From NCBI GenBank assembly GCA_017794825.1, contig CP051237.1, positions 1,116,001 to 1,180,000 of the forward strand: a DNA stretch of 64,000 nt, given 5' to 3'. Every line of letters starts with the position of its first letter. Within the stretch, counting starts at the first letter, position 1. The DNA comes from Pararhizobium sp. GTDB lineage: Bacteria > Pseudomonadota > Alphaproteobacteria > Rhizobiales > Rhizobiaceae. Positions 1 to 8,496 of the stretch are shown piece by piece. The translations under genes were made by a program, and so were the position numbers. A model generated the notes under the pieces. The model made no database searches. It was not told the origin of the DNA and was given only the letters and a program-made list of their open reading frames with translations.

Positions 1-62
1 GTGTGACACCCGATACATTTGTCGAGGTTGAGCACCATGCCGATTTGCGCACGAATCTTCAT
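1..62 (-). CDS. narH: respiratory nitrate reductase beta subunit, N-terminal fragment at window edge
   Basis: Only the first 20 codons are inside the window. They read MKIRAQIGMVLNLDKCIGCH, the conserved start of the electron-transfer subunit NarH, ending inside its first Fe-S cysteine motif (CxxC). The ATG overlaps the narG stop codon in an ATGA arrangement, so the two subunits are translationally coupled. NarH carries electrons from the membrane cytochrome NarI to NarG on the cytoplasmic side of the inner membrane. The rest of narH, and probably narJ and narI, lie beyond the left edge. Confidence 0.93.
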   Translation of the reverse strand, partial: MKIRAQIGMVLNLDKCIGCH

Positions 63-3000
63 TCCGCTGCCTCCTTCGGGGTGGCTTCATCGTCGAGCCA
101 GTCGACCTTGTTCATCTTGCGCACGATGACGAATTCATCGCGATTGGAGCCCACGGTTCCGTAGTAGTTGAACCCGTAGGATTGCTGGGCGTAGCCGCCG
201 ATCATGTGGGTCGGCTTCAGGACCGCCCGGGTGACCGAATTGTGGATCCCGCCGCGCAGGCCGGTCTTCTCGGATCCCGGCGTGTTCACGATCTTTTCCT
301 GAGCGTGGTACATGAAGGTCGTTCCATCCTTCATGCGCTGAGACACCACCGCGCGCGCGGTCAACGCGCCGTTGGCGTTGTAAAGTTCCACCCAGTCGTT
401 ATCGACGACGCCCGCCTTCGCCGCATCGTTTTCGGAGATCCAGATCACCGGACCGCCGCGATTGAGCGTCAGCATCAGCAGGTTGTCGGTATAGGTCGAG
501 TGGATGCCCCATTTCTGGTGCGGCGTGATGAAGTTCAGCACGACATGCGGCTTGTCCTTGTCGGTATGGATCGCGTCGGTGACGGTCTTGAGATCGACCG
601 GCGGCCGGTAGGACATGAAGCCCTCGCCGAAGGCCCGCATCCACAGGTGATCCTGATAGAGCTGCTGACGGCCGGTCAGGGTGCGCCACGGGATCAGTTC
701 GTGGACATTGGTGTAGCCGGCGTTGTAGCTGACATGCTCGCTTTCGATGCCCGACCATGTCGGTGAGGAGATGATCTTGCGCGGCTGGGCGGCGATATCG
801 CGGAAGCGGATCTTGTTGTGATGCTCGCCCTCGGCCAGATGCACGTGATCGCGCCCCGTCGCCTTGCCAAGCGCTTCCCAGGCCTTGACCGCCACCTCGC
901 CGTTGGTTTCCGGGGCCAGCATCAGCACCACCTCGGCGGCGTCGATCGCGGTGTCGATCGCGGGACGTCCCTTCGCCGATCCGTCGAGCCGCTCGCCGTT
1001 CAGCGCATTCAGCGCAGCGACCTCGTCCTCGGTATTCCAGGAGATGCCCTTGCCGCCATTGCCGAGTTTGTCGAGAAGCGGGCCAAGCGCAGTGAAGCGA
1101 TCGTATACCGCGGAATAGTCCCGCTCGACTGCTATGTAGTTCGGCGCGGTCTTGCCCGGAATCAGGTCGCATTCGCCCTTTTTCCAGTCCTTGACCTGGT
1201 CCTGCGCGATCTCGGCAGGCGTGTCGTGCAGGATGGGCAACGCGACAACGTCGGTTTCCTGCCCCAGATATCCCTTCGCCACCTCCTGGAATTTCTTCGC
1301 GATGGATTTGAAGATTTCCCAATCGGATTTCGAATCGTAGGCTGGGTCCACCGCCGCCTGCAGCGGGTGGATGAACGGATGCATGTCCGAGGTGTTGAGG
1401 TCGTCCTTTTCGTACCAGCTCGCCGTCGGCAGGACGATATCGGAGTAGACGCAAGTGGTGGACATGCGGAAGTCGATGGTCACCAGCAGGTCCAGTTTGC
1501 CGCGCGGAGCTTCCTCGCGCCAATTCGCCTCCTTCGGAAGCTGACGGCCCTCCTCGCCCATGTCCTTGCCCATCACGCCGTTGTCGGCGCCGAGCAGGTG
1601 CTTGAGGAAATACTCGTGCCCCTTGCCCGAGGACCCGAGCAGGTTCGAGCGCCAGACGAAGAGGTTGCGTGGCCAGTTCTCTGGCGCGTCCGGGTCTTCG
1701 CAGGACATCTCGAGCTCGCCGGATTTGAGCTGTTCGGTGACATAGGGCGCAACTTCCTTACCCGCTTCCTTCGCCGCCTTCGCCACCTCCAGCGGGTTGG
1801 TCTTCAGCTGCGGCGCCGAGGGCAGCCAGCCCATGCGTTCAGCGCGAATATTGTAGTCGATCAATCCTATGTCCCAATCGCCCGCGGGCGCCGTCGGCGA
1901 CAGGATCTCGCCCGCGGTCAGCGTCTCGTAGCGCCACTGGTCGGTATGGGCATACCAGGCCGACGTCGAGTTCATGTGCCGCGGCGGCCGCCCCCAGTCG
2001 AGCGCAAACGCCAGGGGAAGCCAGCCGGTTTGCGGGCGCAGCTTTTCCTGGCCCACATAGTGCGCCCAGCCGCCGCCGGACTGGCCCACGCAACCGCACA
2101 TCACCAGCATGTTGATGATGCCGCGATAGTTCATGTCCATGTGATACCAGTGGTTCATCCCGGCGCCGACAATGACCATGGATCGGCCACGGGTCTTTTC
2201 GGCGTTGTCGGCGAATTCGCGGGCGACATGGATGATCTTGGCGCGGTCGACGCCGGTGATCTTCTCCGCCCAGGCGGGAGTGCCCGGAACGTCCTCGTCA
2301 TAGGACTGGGCCACCCAGTCGCCGCCCAAGCCCCGGTCGAGACCGTAGTTGGCGCAGAACAGGTCAAAGACGGTAGCGACGGCGATCTCGCCGTCCTTCA
2401 TCCTGATCCGCTTCACCGGCACGTTCCTGGTCAGGACATTCGGACGCTTGTCACCTGTCGAGAACGCCTCGGTGGCATCCGCGCCGAAATACGGGAAATC
2501 GACGCCGAGCACGTCGTCCTGGTCGCTGTCGAGGACCAGCGACATCTTCAGCCGGGTCTCGGCTCCGGCCGCCTTTTCCTCCAGGTTCCATTCGCCCTGC
2601 TCGCCCCAACGATAGCCTATGGAGCCATTGGGCGCGACCAACTCGCCGGAAACCTCGTCGACAGCGACGGTCTTCCATTCGGGGTTGTTGTCCTCGCCCA
2701 GCTTGCCGTCGAGGTCGTCCGCCCGCAGAAAGCGTCCCGGAACGAAGGTGCCATCCTTCTCTTCCAGCTTCACCAGCATCGGGAAGTCGGAATATTTCCG
2801 GCAATACTCCTCGAAATACTCGGCCTGTCGGTCGAGATGGAACTCGCGCAGGATGACATGGCCGAAGGCCATCGCCAGCGCCGCGTCGGTCCCTTGCTTG
2901 GCGTTCAGCCAGACATCGCCGAATTTCGCGGCCTCGGAATAGTCCGGGCAAATCACCGCGGATTTAGCGCCCTTGTAACGCACCTCAGTGTAGAAATGCG

Positions 3001-3793
3001 CGTCGGGCGTGCGGGTCTGCGGGACGTTGGAGCCCCAGAGCAGAAGATAGTTGGAATTGTACCAGTCCGCGGATTCCGGCACGTCGGTCTGCTCGCCCCA
3101 GGTCATCGGCGAGGCAGGAGGCAGATCGCAGTACCAGTCGTAGAACGACATGCAGGTCCCGCCCAGGAGCGACAGGTAGCGGGTGCCAGCGGCATACGAA
3201 ATCATCGACATTGCGGGAATGGGCGAAAATCCGAAGATCCGGTCGGGCCCATAGGTCTTGGCCGTATAGGCGTTGGCGGCGGCAACGATTTCGGTCGCCT
3301 CGTCCCAGGTGGTGCGGACAAAGCCGCCCTTGCCGCGGGTTTCGACATATCCCTTGCGCAAGATCGGGTCGTTCTGGATCGCGGTCCAGGCCTCGATCGG
3401 GCTTTTGGTTTCGCGCATCTTGCGCCAGACCTTCATCAGCTTGCCGCGGATCAACGGGTTCTTCACGCGATTGGCGGAATAGAGATACCAGCTGTATGAA
3501 GCGCCGCGGGCGCAACCGCGCGGTTCGTGGTTCGGCAGGTCCGGCCGGGTGCGAGGATAGTCCGTCTGCTGGGTTTCCCAGGTGACGATCCCGGATTTCA
3601 CGTAGATCTTCCAGGAACAGGATCCGGTGCAATTCACCCCGTGGGTCGAGCGCACGATCTTGTCGTGCCGCCAACGGTTTCTGTAGGTGTCCTCCCAGTC
3701 GCGATTCTCGCGCGTGACCTGGCCATGCCCGTTGGAAAACTGTTCCGTTCCCTTCGACTGGAGGAAGTTCAATCTGTCGAGAAGATGGCTCAT
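59..3793 (-). CDS. narG: respiratory nitrate reductase alpha subunit (Mo-bisMGD catalytic subunit)
   Basis: This 1244-residue protein has the usual length of membrane-bound NarG, which reduces nitrate to nitrite in the cytoplasm during anaerobic respiration. The N-terminal FS0 cluster ligands are visible as His51, Cys55, Cys59 and Cys94 (HGVNC...GSC...RGCARG). The molybdenum ligand Asp lies in the DLPPASPMTWGEQTDVP block near residue 224. There is no Tat signal, as expected for the cytoplasm-facing Nar enzyme rather than Nap. The ATG is preceded by AGGA at 7-bp spacing. The gene lies 25 bp downstream of narK and overlaps narH, so narK-narG-narH form one transcript. It needs molybdopterin cofactor, which fits the molybdate importer at 55.8-58.2 kb. 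Confidence 0.98.
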   Translation of the reverse strand: MSHLLDRLNFLQSKGTEQFSNGHGQVTRENRDWEDTYRNRWRHDKIVRSTHGVNCTGSCSWKIYVKSGIVTWETQQTDYPRTRPDLPNHEPRGCARGASYSWYLYSANRVKNPLIRGKLMKVWRKMRETKSPIEAWTAIQNDPILRKGYVETRGKGGFVRTTWDEATEIVAAANAYTAKTYGPDRIFGFSPIPAMSMISYAAGTRYLSLLGGTCMSFYDWYCDLPPASPMTWGEQTDVPESADWYNSNYLLLWGSNVPQTRTPDAHFYTEVRYKGAKSAVICPDYSEAAKFGDVWLNAKQGTDAALAMAFGHVILREFHLDRQAEYFEEYCRKYSDFPMLVKLEEKDGTFVPGRFLRADDLDGKLGEDNNPEWKTVAVDEVSGELVAPNGSIGYRWGEQGEWNLEEKAAGAETRLKMSLVLDSDQDDVLGVDFPYFGADATEAFSTGDKRPNVLTRNVPVKRIRMKDGEIAVATVFDLFCANYGLDRGLGGDWVAQSYDEDVPGTPAWAEKITGVDRAKIIHVAREFADNAEKTRGRSMVIVGAGMNHWYHMDMNYRGIINMLVMCGCVGQSGGGWAHYVGQEKLRPQTGWLPLAFALDWGRPPRHMNSTSAWYAHTDQWRYETLTAGEILSPTAPAGDWDIGLIDYNIRAERMGWLPSAPQLKTNPLEVAKAAKEAGKEVAPYVTEQLKSGELEMSCEDPDAPENWPRNLFVWRSNLLGSSGKGHEYFLKHLLGADNGVMGKDMGEEGRQLPKEANWREEAPRGKLDLLVTIDFRMSTTCVYSDIVLPTASWYEKDDLNTSDMHPFIHPLQAAVDPAYDSKSDWEIFKSIAKKFQEVAKGYLGQETDVVALPILHDTPAEIAQDQVKDWKKGECDLIPGKTAPNYIAVERDYSAVYDRFTALGPLLDKLGNGGKGISWNTEDEVAALNALNGERLDGSAKGRPAIDTAIDAAEVVLMLAPETNGEVAVKAWEALGKATGRDHVHLAEGEHHNKIRFRDIAAQPRKIISSPTWSGIESEHVSYNAGYTNVHELIPWRTLTGRQQLYQDHLWMRAFGEGFMSYRPPVDLKTVTDAIHTDKDKPHVVLNFITPHQKWGIHSTYTDNLLMLTLNRGGPVIWISENDAAKAGVVDNDWVELYNANGALTARAVVSQRMKDGTTFMYHAQEKIVNTPGSEKTGLRGGIHNSVTRAVLKPTHMIGGYAQQSYGFNYYGTVGSNRDEFVIVRKMNKVDWLDDEATPKEAAE

Positions 3794-3818
3794 CTGGCTG
3801 TCCTTTCGTGGGGCGAGG

Positions 3819-6542
3819 TTATTGAGCGGGCGCGGGATCGGGCAAGGTCGGCTGGCCGCGCCGTTCCAGATCGTGCAGCAGACCGCCGCGCCGGGTGTAG
3901 TAGGCCCAGGTGATGCCCAGACAGACCACGTAGAAGATCAGGAAGGCCCAAAGCGCGCCGACGGGCGATCCTGTCATCGCGATCGAGGTGCCGTAGGCCT
4001 TGGGGATGAAGAAGGCCCCATAGGCGGCAATTGCACTTGTGAAGGCGATGATCGCCGCGCTTTCGCGCTCCGATTGCCGACGCAGCGCATTGCCCGATAG
4101 TTCAGGCATCAGGCGCGGCACTTCACGACCCATGATCGCGGGAATCATCTGAAACGTGGAGGCATTGCCCACCCCGGTCAGGAAGAACAGCGCCATGAAG
4201 GCAGCAAAGAACCCGGAGAAGCTGTCCGCGCCCAGCGATGCGATTACGCCAAACACCGCGAGGATCATGCCTGCAAATGTCCAGAACGTGACGCGTCCAC
4301 CACCGAAGCGGTCGCTGATCCAGCCGGTTCCGGCGCGGCTGAGCGCGCCGACGAGCGGGCCAAGGAACACATACTGCAGAGCGTTCACCTCGGGGAAAGC
4401 GAGTTTTGTCAGCAACGGGAAACCCGCCGAGTAGCCGATGAAGCTTCCGAAGGTGCCGGTGTAAAGCACGCACATCAGCCAGTTGTGCTTGCGGCTGAAT
4501 ATGATCGCCTGCTCGCGGAAGCTCGCCTTTGCGTCGGCGATGTCGTTCATGCCAAGCCAGGCCGCGACCGTGGCGATCAGAATGAACGGCGCCCAGACAA
4601 AGCCCGCGTTCTGCATCCAGAGTTCGCCACCTTCCGTCAACGTCTGCGGCGCGCCGCCCATGACGCCGAACACGCCGGCGGTGATGACGATCGGCACGAG
4701 AAACTGCATGACGGAGACGCCGAGATTGCCGAGCCCTGCATTCAAGGCCAGCGCATTTCCCTTCTCCGCCTTCGGGAAGAAGAAGGCGATATTCGCCATC
4801 GACGAGGCGAAGTTGCCGCCTCCGAAGCCGCACAGCAGCGCCAGCGTCAGGAAGATCAAATAGGGCGTGTCGGGATTCTGGACTGCGTATCCGATACCCA
4901 TTGCCGGCAGCAGCAGCGAGGCGGTCGAGATCGTCGTCCACAGCCGGCCGCCGAAGATCGGAACCATGAAGCTGTAGAAGATCCTCAGCGTGGCGCCTGA
5001 CAGGCCCGGAAGCGCCGCCAGCCAGAAGAGCTGCCCGGTCGAGAATTCGAACCCGATGGCAGGCAACCGTGCGACGACCATCGACCAGACCATCCAGACC
5101 GAAAAGGCCAGAAGAAGCGCCGGGATCGAGATCCACAGATTGCGGCGGGCGATCTTGCGGCCCTTCTCTTCCCAGAATGCCGGGTCTTCGGGCTGCCAGT
5201 CCTGCAGCACCCGCGGCATTTCCGTCTTGCCCGGAACGTGCACTTCCTGCAGTTCCGGCACTGTCGGCAATGTGTCGAGTTCCTTGCCCAGTGCGGCGCG
5301 TTCCATTGACCGGATCGACAGATGCATCCAGGTCAGCATGATTGCGACCAGACCGACGAGAATCGCAAAGCAAGACGTATATATTCCAGTCAGATCGAGC
5401 GCCGCACCGAAGATGATTGGCAGGACAAAACCGCCAAGACCACCGATCATGCCGACAAGTCCGCCGACAGCGCCGACATGTTTGGGATAGTAGACCGGAA
5501 TGTGCTTGTAGACAGCGGCCTTGCCAAGGCTCATGAAGAACCCGAGACCAAACAGCATGATGATGAAGGGCCAGAAGTCCAGTTTGGTCGAGAAGGCGAT
5601 CGGTCCGTCCTTGCCCTGAACGACATAATCTGTGGGCGGATAGGACAGCATGAACAGGAAGATCAGGCTGAAGCCGAAGGTCCAGTACATCACCGTGCGC
5701 GCGCCGAACTTGTCGCTGAGATGTCCGCCATAGGCCCGGAACAGCGAGGCGGAGAGGCTGAAAGAAGCGGCCGCCATGCCAGCCGTCTTCACGTCGACGC
5801 CATAGACGTCGATCAGGTAGTGCGGCATCCACAACGCAAGAGCGACGAAACCGCCGAAGACGAAGAAATAATACAGCGAGAAACGCCAGACCTGGATATT
5901 TCTCAGGGGCGCGAACTGCTCCGCAAGCGATGGGGCGCGGCTACCCTTGGCCCGGCGCTCCACGAGCTCGGGGTCGTCTTTGGCCAAGAGGAAGAACAGG
6001 ATGCCGATGATGGCCAGGCCCGCCGCCCAGACATAGGCGACTCCGTGCCAGCCATAAGCCACCATGACGAATGGCGCGACGAACTTGGTCACTGCCGCGC
6101 CCACGTTGCCGGCGCCGAAGATGCCGAGGGCGGTCCCCTGATGACCTGCGTCGTACCAACGGCTGACATAGGCGACACCGATGATGAACGAGCCGCCAGC
6201 AAGGCCGATGCCCAATGCCGCGACGAGATACATGGCGTAACTGTCGGCAAGCGTCAGCAGCCAGGTCGCCAGCGCAGTCAGCAACATCTGCGCCGAGAAA
6301 ACCAGGCGTCCGCCGTACTTCTCCGTCCAGACGCCCAGAAACAGGCGCGTGACCGATCCGGTCAGAATAGGGGTCGCGACCAACAGGCCGAACTGGGACT
6401 CGGTCAGCCCCAACTCTCCCTTGATTGCGACGCCGATGATGGAGAAAATCGTCCAGACCGCAAAACACGCGGTAAAGGCGACGGTGCTCAGCCCGAGCGC
6501 ACGATTCTGATCTGAATGCGATGCTGTGACTTTGGTCTGCAT
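3819..6542 (-). CDS. narK: fused NarK1-NarK2 type nitrate/nitrite transporter
   Basis: At 907 residues this is two major-facilitator modules in one chain, roughly residues 20-440 and 475-890, each with about 12 membrane segments and a hydrophilic linker rich in E/P between them. Nitrate-transporter signatures occur in both halves (GAGNVGAAVTKFVAPF in the first, GFGGGNFASSMANIAFFFPK in the second). Fused NarK proteins are known in Paracoccus, where one module acts as a nitrate/proton symporter and the other as a nitrate/nitrite exchanger; the same split is inferred here. I chose the ATG at 6542 because GGAGA lies 7 bp upstream; an in-frame ATG at 6596 has no such site and would fall near the transcript start predicted from the FNR box at 6624-6637. 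First gene of the narKGH operon. Confidence 0.94.
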   Translation of the reverse strand: MQTKVTASHSDQNRALGLSTVAFTACFAVWTIFSIIGVAIKGELGLTESQFGLLVATPILTGSVTRLFLGVWTEKYGGRLVFSAQMLLTALATWLLTLADSYAMYLVAALGIGLAGGSFIIGVAYVSRWYDAGHQGTALGIFGAGNVGAAVTKFVAPFVMVAYGWHGVAYVWAAGLAIIGILFFLLAKDDPELVERRAKGSRAPSLAEQFAPLRNIQVWRFSLYYFFVFGGFVALALWMPHYLIDVYGVDVKTAGMAAASFSLSASLFRAYGGHLSDKFGARTVMYWTFGFSLIFLFMLSYPPTDYVVQGKDGPIAFSTKLDFWPFIIMLFGLGFFMSLGKAAVYKHIPVYYPKHVGAVGGLVGMIGGLGGFVLPIIFGAALDLTGIYTSCFAILVGLVAIMLTWMHLSIRSMERAALGKELDTLPTVPELQEVHVPGKTEMPRVLQDWQPEDPAFWEEKGRKIARRNLWISIPALLLAFSVWMVWSMVVARLPAIGFEFSTGQLFWLAALPGLSGATLRIFYSFMVPIFGGRLWTTISTASLLLPAMGIGYAVQNPDTPYLIFLTLALLCGFGGGNFASSMANIAFFFPKAEKGNALALNAGLGNLGVSVMQFLVPIVITAGVFGVMGGAPQTLTEGGELWMQNAGFVWAPFILIATVAAWLGMNDIADAKASFREQAIIFSRKHNWLMCVLYTGTFGSFIGYSAGFPLLTKLAFPEVNALQYVFLGPLVGALSRAGTGWISDRFGGGRVTFWTFAGMILAVFGVIASLGADSFSGFFAAFMALFFLTGVGNASTFQMIPAIMGREVPRLMPELSGNALRRQSERESAAIIAFTSAIAAYGAFFIPKAYGTSIAMTGSPVGALWAFLIFYVVCLGITWAYYTRRGGLLHDLERRGQPTLPDPAPAQ

Positions 6543-6623
6543 GGCAAGGTCTCCGGTTTCGTCACTATGTCCGGTCCCGAATGGGATCGCCGTCACACAT
6601 GCGGCCCAGAGCGGCCAATCGAC

Positions 6624-6637
6624 TTGATCTAGATCAT
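6624..6637 (-). promoter_or_regulatory. FNR/NNR-type box upstream of narK
   Basis: On the plus strand it reads TTGATCTAGATCAT, that is TTGAT-N4-ATCAT, one mismatch from the family consensus TTGAT-N4-ATCAA. Its centre is 88 bp upstream of the narK ATG at 6542. If it sits at the classic activator position of -41.5, transcription would begin near 6589, giving a leader of about 47 nt. It faces the narR gene, whose product carries the E-xx-SR recognition motif for such half-sites. Confidence 0.65.
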
Positions 6638-6738
6638 GAAACTTGAAATATCATAATGAAATAAATGGGTTATAGAATAATGTCGCTCCAACGCTTGCTT
6701 TTTGTATTGTTGCGTTGCGATTGACAGAAACTGGTCGA

Positions 6739-6752
6739 TTGACAAATATCAA
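6739..6752 (+). promoter_or_regulatory. FNR/NNR-type box upstream of narR
   Basis: The sequence TTGACAAATATCAA matches TTGAC-N4-ATCAA, the variant half-site arrangement used by Dnr/NnrR/NarR-group regulators. Its centre lies only about 39 bp before the narR ATG chosen at 6784. Placed at -41.5 it would start the transcript at or just before that ATG, so it may instead be an autorepression site or serve the divergent narK promoter. Its presence argues against the upstream TTG at 6715 as the narR start, since the box would then lie inside the coding region. Confidence 0.55.
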
Positions 6753-6783
6753 TCAAGCGAGCGATGCACTTTACAAGGTATTC

Positions 6784-7497
6784 ATGATGCGCCCAGGCAT
6801 GCCAGATTCAGATTATCCCGATGTCCGTAGACTGGCGCTCTTTTCGGAGATGGCGGACGAGCATTTCAACGCGCTCATGCGCGGCGCCTACGTACAGAAC
6901 TTCCCGCAGCATATTGAACTCATCACCGAAGGAGAACCAAGCGACTTCCTGCACGTCATACTGTCGGGCGCCGTCGATCTCTTCTCGGTCTGGAACGGAA
7001 GGGAAACAAGCATGGCGACTGCCCGGCCCGTTTCAACATTCATTCTCGCCGCCTCAATCAGGGGCGCGCCTTATCTGATGTCGGCGCGTACTCTTGAGAA
7101 AAGCAGGATTGCACTTATCCCAAGTCAGGATGTGCGCGCGATATTCGGCGCGGACAACGTTTTCGCCCGATCCATCGTGACGGAATTGGCGCATTGCTAC
7201 CGCTCCGTCGTGAAGACCCAGAAGGATCTGAAATTGCGGACATCGCTGGAGCGGCTTGCGAACTACCTGCTGCGTCAGCAGTCGCGCGCCGGCGGCGAGA
7301 CCGAATTTGACCTTGAATTCGAGAAGCGCCGCCTGGCGTCCTATCTCGGCATGACGCCGGAGAACCTGAGCCGCGCCTTCAAGGGGCTGCAGGCCTATGG
7401 CGTTGTGGTGCAAGGCAATCGTGTCACCATCACCGATCAGCAGGATCTGGAACGTTTTGCGAAACCCAACCGGCTTATCGACGACCCGCATTCATAA
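6784..7497 (+). CDS. narR: Crp/Fnr-family regulator, NarR type
   Basis: This 237-residue protein has an N-terminal cNMP-like beta-barrel domain (about residues 15-130) and a C-terminal Crp winged helix (about 150-225). The recognition helix contains PENLSR, giving the E-xx-SR triad that in FNR reads TTGAT half-sites. It lacks the N-terminal cysteine cluster of FNR, so it should not sense oxygen through an Fe-S cluster. Such cluster-less proteins next to narK are called NarR in Paracoccus and respond to nitrate/nitrite; the name here rests on that synteny. The ATG at 6784 has AAGGT 5 bp upstream. Divergent from narK. Confidence 0.82.
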   Translation: MMRPGMPDSDYPDVRRLALFSEMADEHFNALMRGAYVQNFPQHIELITEGEPSDFLHVILSGAVDLFSVWNGRETSMATARPVSTFILAASIRGAPYLMSARTLEKSRIALIPSQDVRAIFGADNVFARSIVTELAHCYRSVVKTQKDLKLRTSLERLANYLLRQQSRAGGETEFDLEFEKRRLASYLGMTPENLSRAFKGLQAYGVVVQGNRVTITDQQDLERFAKPNRLIDDPHS

Positions 7498-7507
7498 GGA
7501 GATGACA

Positions 7508-7819
7508 ATGACAAAGACATTGCCAGGCGCGGCCGGAGACCTCGCCGAACAACATCCCGATGTCTGGGCCGCCTACGCGACGCTTGGCAAGGCTGCTTCC
7601 GAGAGCGGGCCACTGACTGAGCGCGAGCGTCGCCTCGTCAAGCTGGCCTTGGCCATCGGAGCGAATTCCGAAGGCGCTGTTCATTCGCATGCGCGCCGCG
7701 CGAATATGGAAGGTATCGAAAAAGCCGCGCTCCGTCAGGTCGCGCTGCTTGCGATAGGCCCACTGGGGTTTCCACGCGCCGTGGCGGCGAAGACCTGGAT
7801 CGAGGATGTCGACGACTGA
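7508..7819 (+). CDS. carboxymuconolactone decarboxylase (AhpD-like) family protein
   Basis: This 103-residue protein is a single CMD/AhpD-like helical domain: the central ERERRLVKLALAIGANSEGAVHSHARRA stretch corresponds to the family core. The usual CxxC redox pair is absent (the place reads EGAVHSH), so a peroxidase role like AhpD is unlikely; the His in SHARRA is kept. The start at 7508 is chosen because AAGGAG at 7496-7501 then has 6-bp spacing; an ATG at 7502 directly abuts the site. It begins 10 bp after narR and is probably cotranscribed with it. Its function in nitrate respiration is unknown. It ends 2 bp from the convergent nnrU gene. Confidence 0.8.
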   Translation: MTKTLPGAAGDLAEQHPDVWAAYATLGKAASESGPLTERERRLVKLALAIGANSEGAVHSHARRANMEGIEKAALRQVALLAIGPLGFPRAVAAKTWIEDVDD

Positions 7820-7821
7820 TG

Positions 7822-8493
7822 TCAGGGGATCGGATCGACTCCGATGACTATCGGGTGGAGCACGATCAGAACCGCATAGATCGCCACGCCCAACGTCACG
7901 CGCAGAACCGTCTCGGGCGAGCGCCGGAGTAGCGTCTCGCCCAGGGGCTGCACGAGAACCTCTTCCCACTGAAGATCCCAAGCCCGCCCCATCTCGCGTC
8001 GCTTGCGCCTGTCGACAAGTCGGCCGCCGAAAAGCGCAAAGAGGAAGAATGTCCCGAACAGCAGGACATGGGCCAGATCGCCATTGGCGACGAGATGCGC
8101 ACCCGACCAGAGCGCCAGCGCGACGAGCAACGGATGTCGCGTTAGCCGGACGATGCCCGGTCGCGCCGGATCGAAGGCAGCGTTTCGCGCGCCGCCGAAC
8201 GAGAACGGATTGGGTCGGCCGATCGACAGGGCAACGATCACGCAGGCCGGCAGCATGATGGCCAGGACGAGATGGTTTTGCCAGGGCGTCCAGTTCCATA
8301 CCGGCGTGAAAGGCGCTCGTTCCGCCGCCACGATCAGCCACGCCAGCACCGCAACCGACAAGGCCGAATAGGCGAGCCCGAAACCGGTCCTTCCCAGCAC
8401 GCGCACCAGAAACGGCCGAAATGGCGGGCGCACCGGCAGGGAATGGCTGAGAAAAAACGCCAAGAACGCCATCGCAAAGCCTGACCATTCCAT
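7822..8493 (-). CDS. nnrU: NnrU family membrane protein
   Basis: This 223-residue polytopic membrane protein has about six hydrophobic segments and the conserved block SIGRPNPFSFG plus GIVRLTRHPLLVALALWSGAHL, both characteristic of NnrU. The HPxxxAxxxW region resembles isoprenylcysteine methyltransferase-like membrane folds. NnrU was first described in Rhodobacter as part of the nitrite/NO regulon and is often beside nnrS; its biochemical role is not settled. It is the last gene of a five-gene minus-strand operon and starts 3 bp after nnrS stops. Confidence 0.88.
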   Translation of the reverse strand: MEWSGFAMAFLAFFLSHSLPVRPPFRPFLVRVLGRTGFGLAYSALSVAVLAWLIVAAERAPFTPVWNWTPWQNHLVLAIMLPACVIVALSIGRPNPFSFGGARNAAFDPARPGIVRLTRHPLLVALALWSGAHLVANGDLAHVLLFGTFFLFALFGGRLVDRRKRREMGRAWDLQWEEVLVQPLGETLLRRSPETVLRVTLGVAIYAVLIVLHPIVIGVDPIP

Positions 8494-8496
8494 GGC

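Noticed and set aside
818..3499. Open frame of 893 codons on the plus strand opposite narG
   Set aside because: narG is certain on the minus strand; the plus frame has Arg/Val/Gly/Asp-biased composition typical of an antisense shadow and no family motif or RBS.
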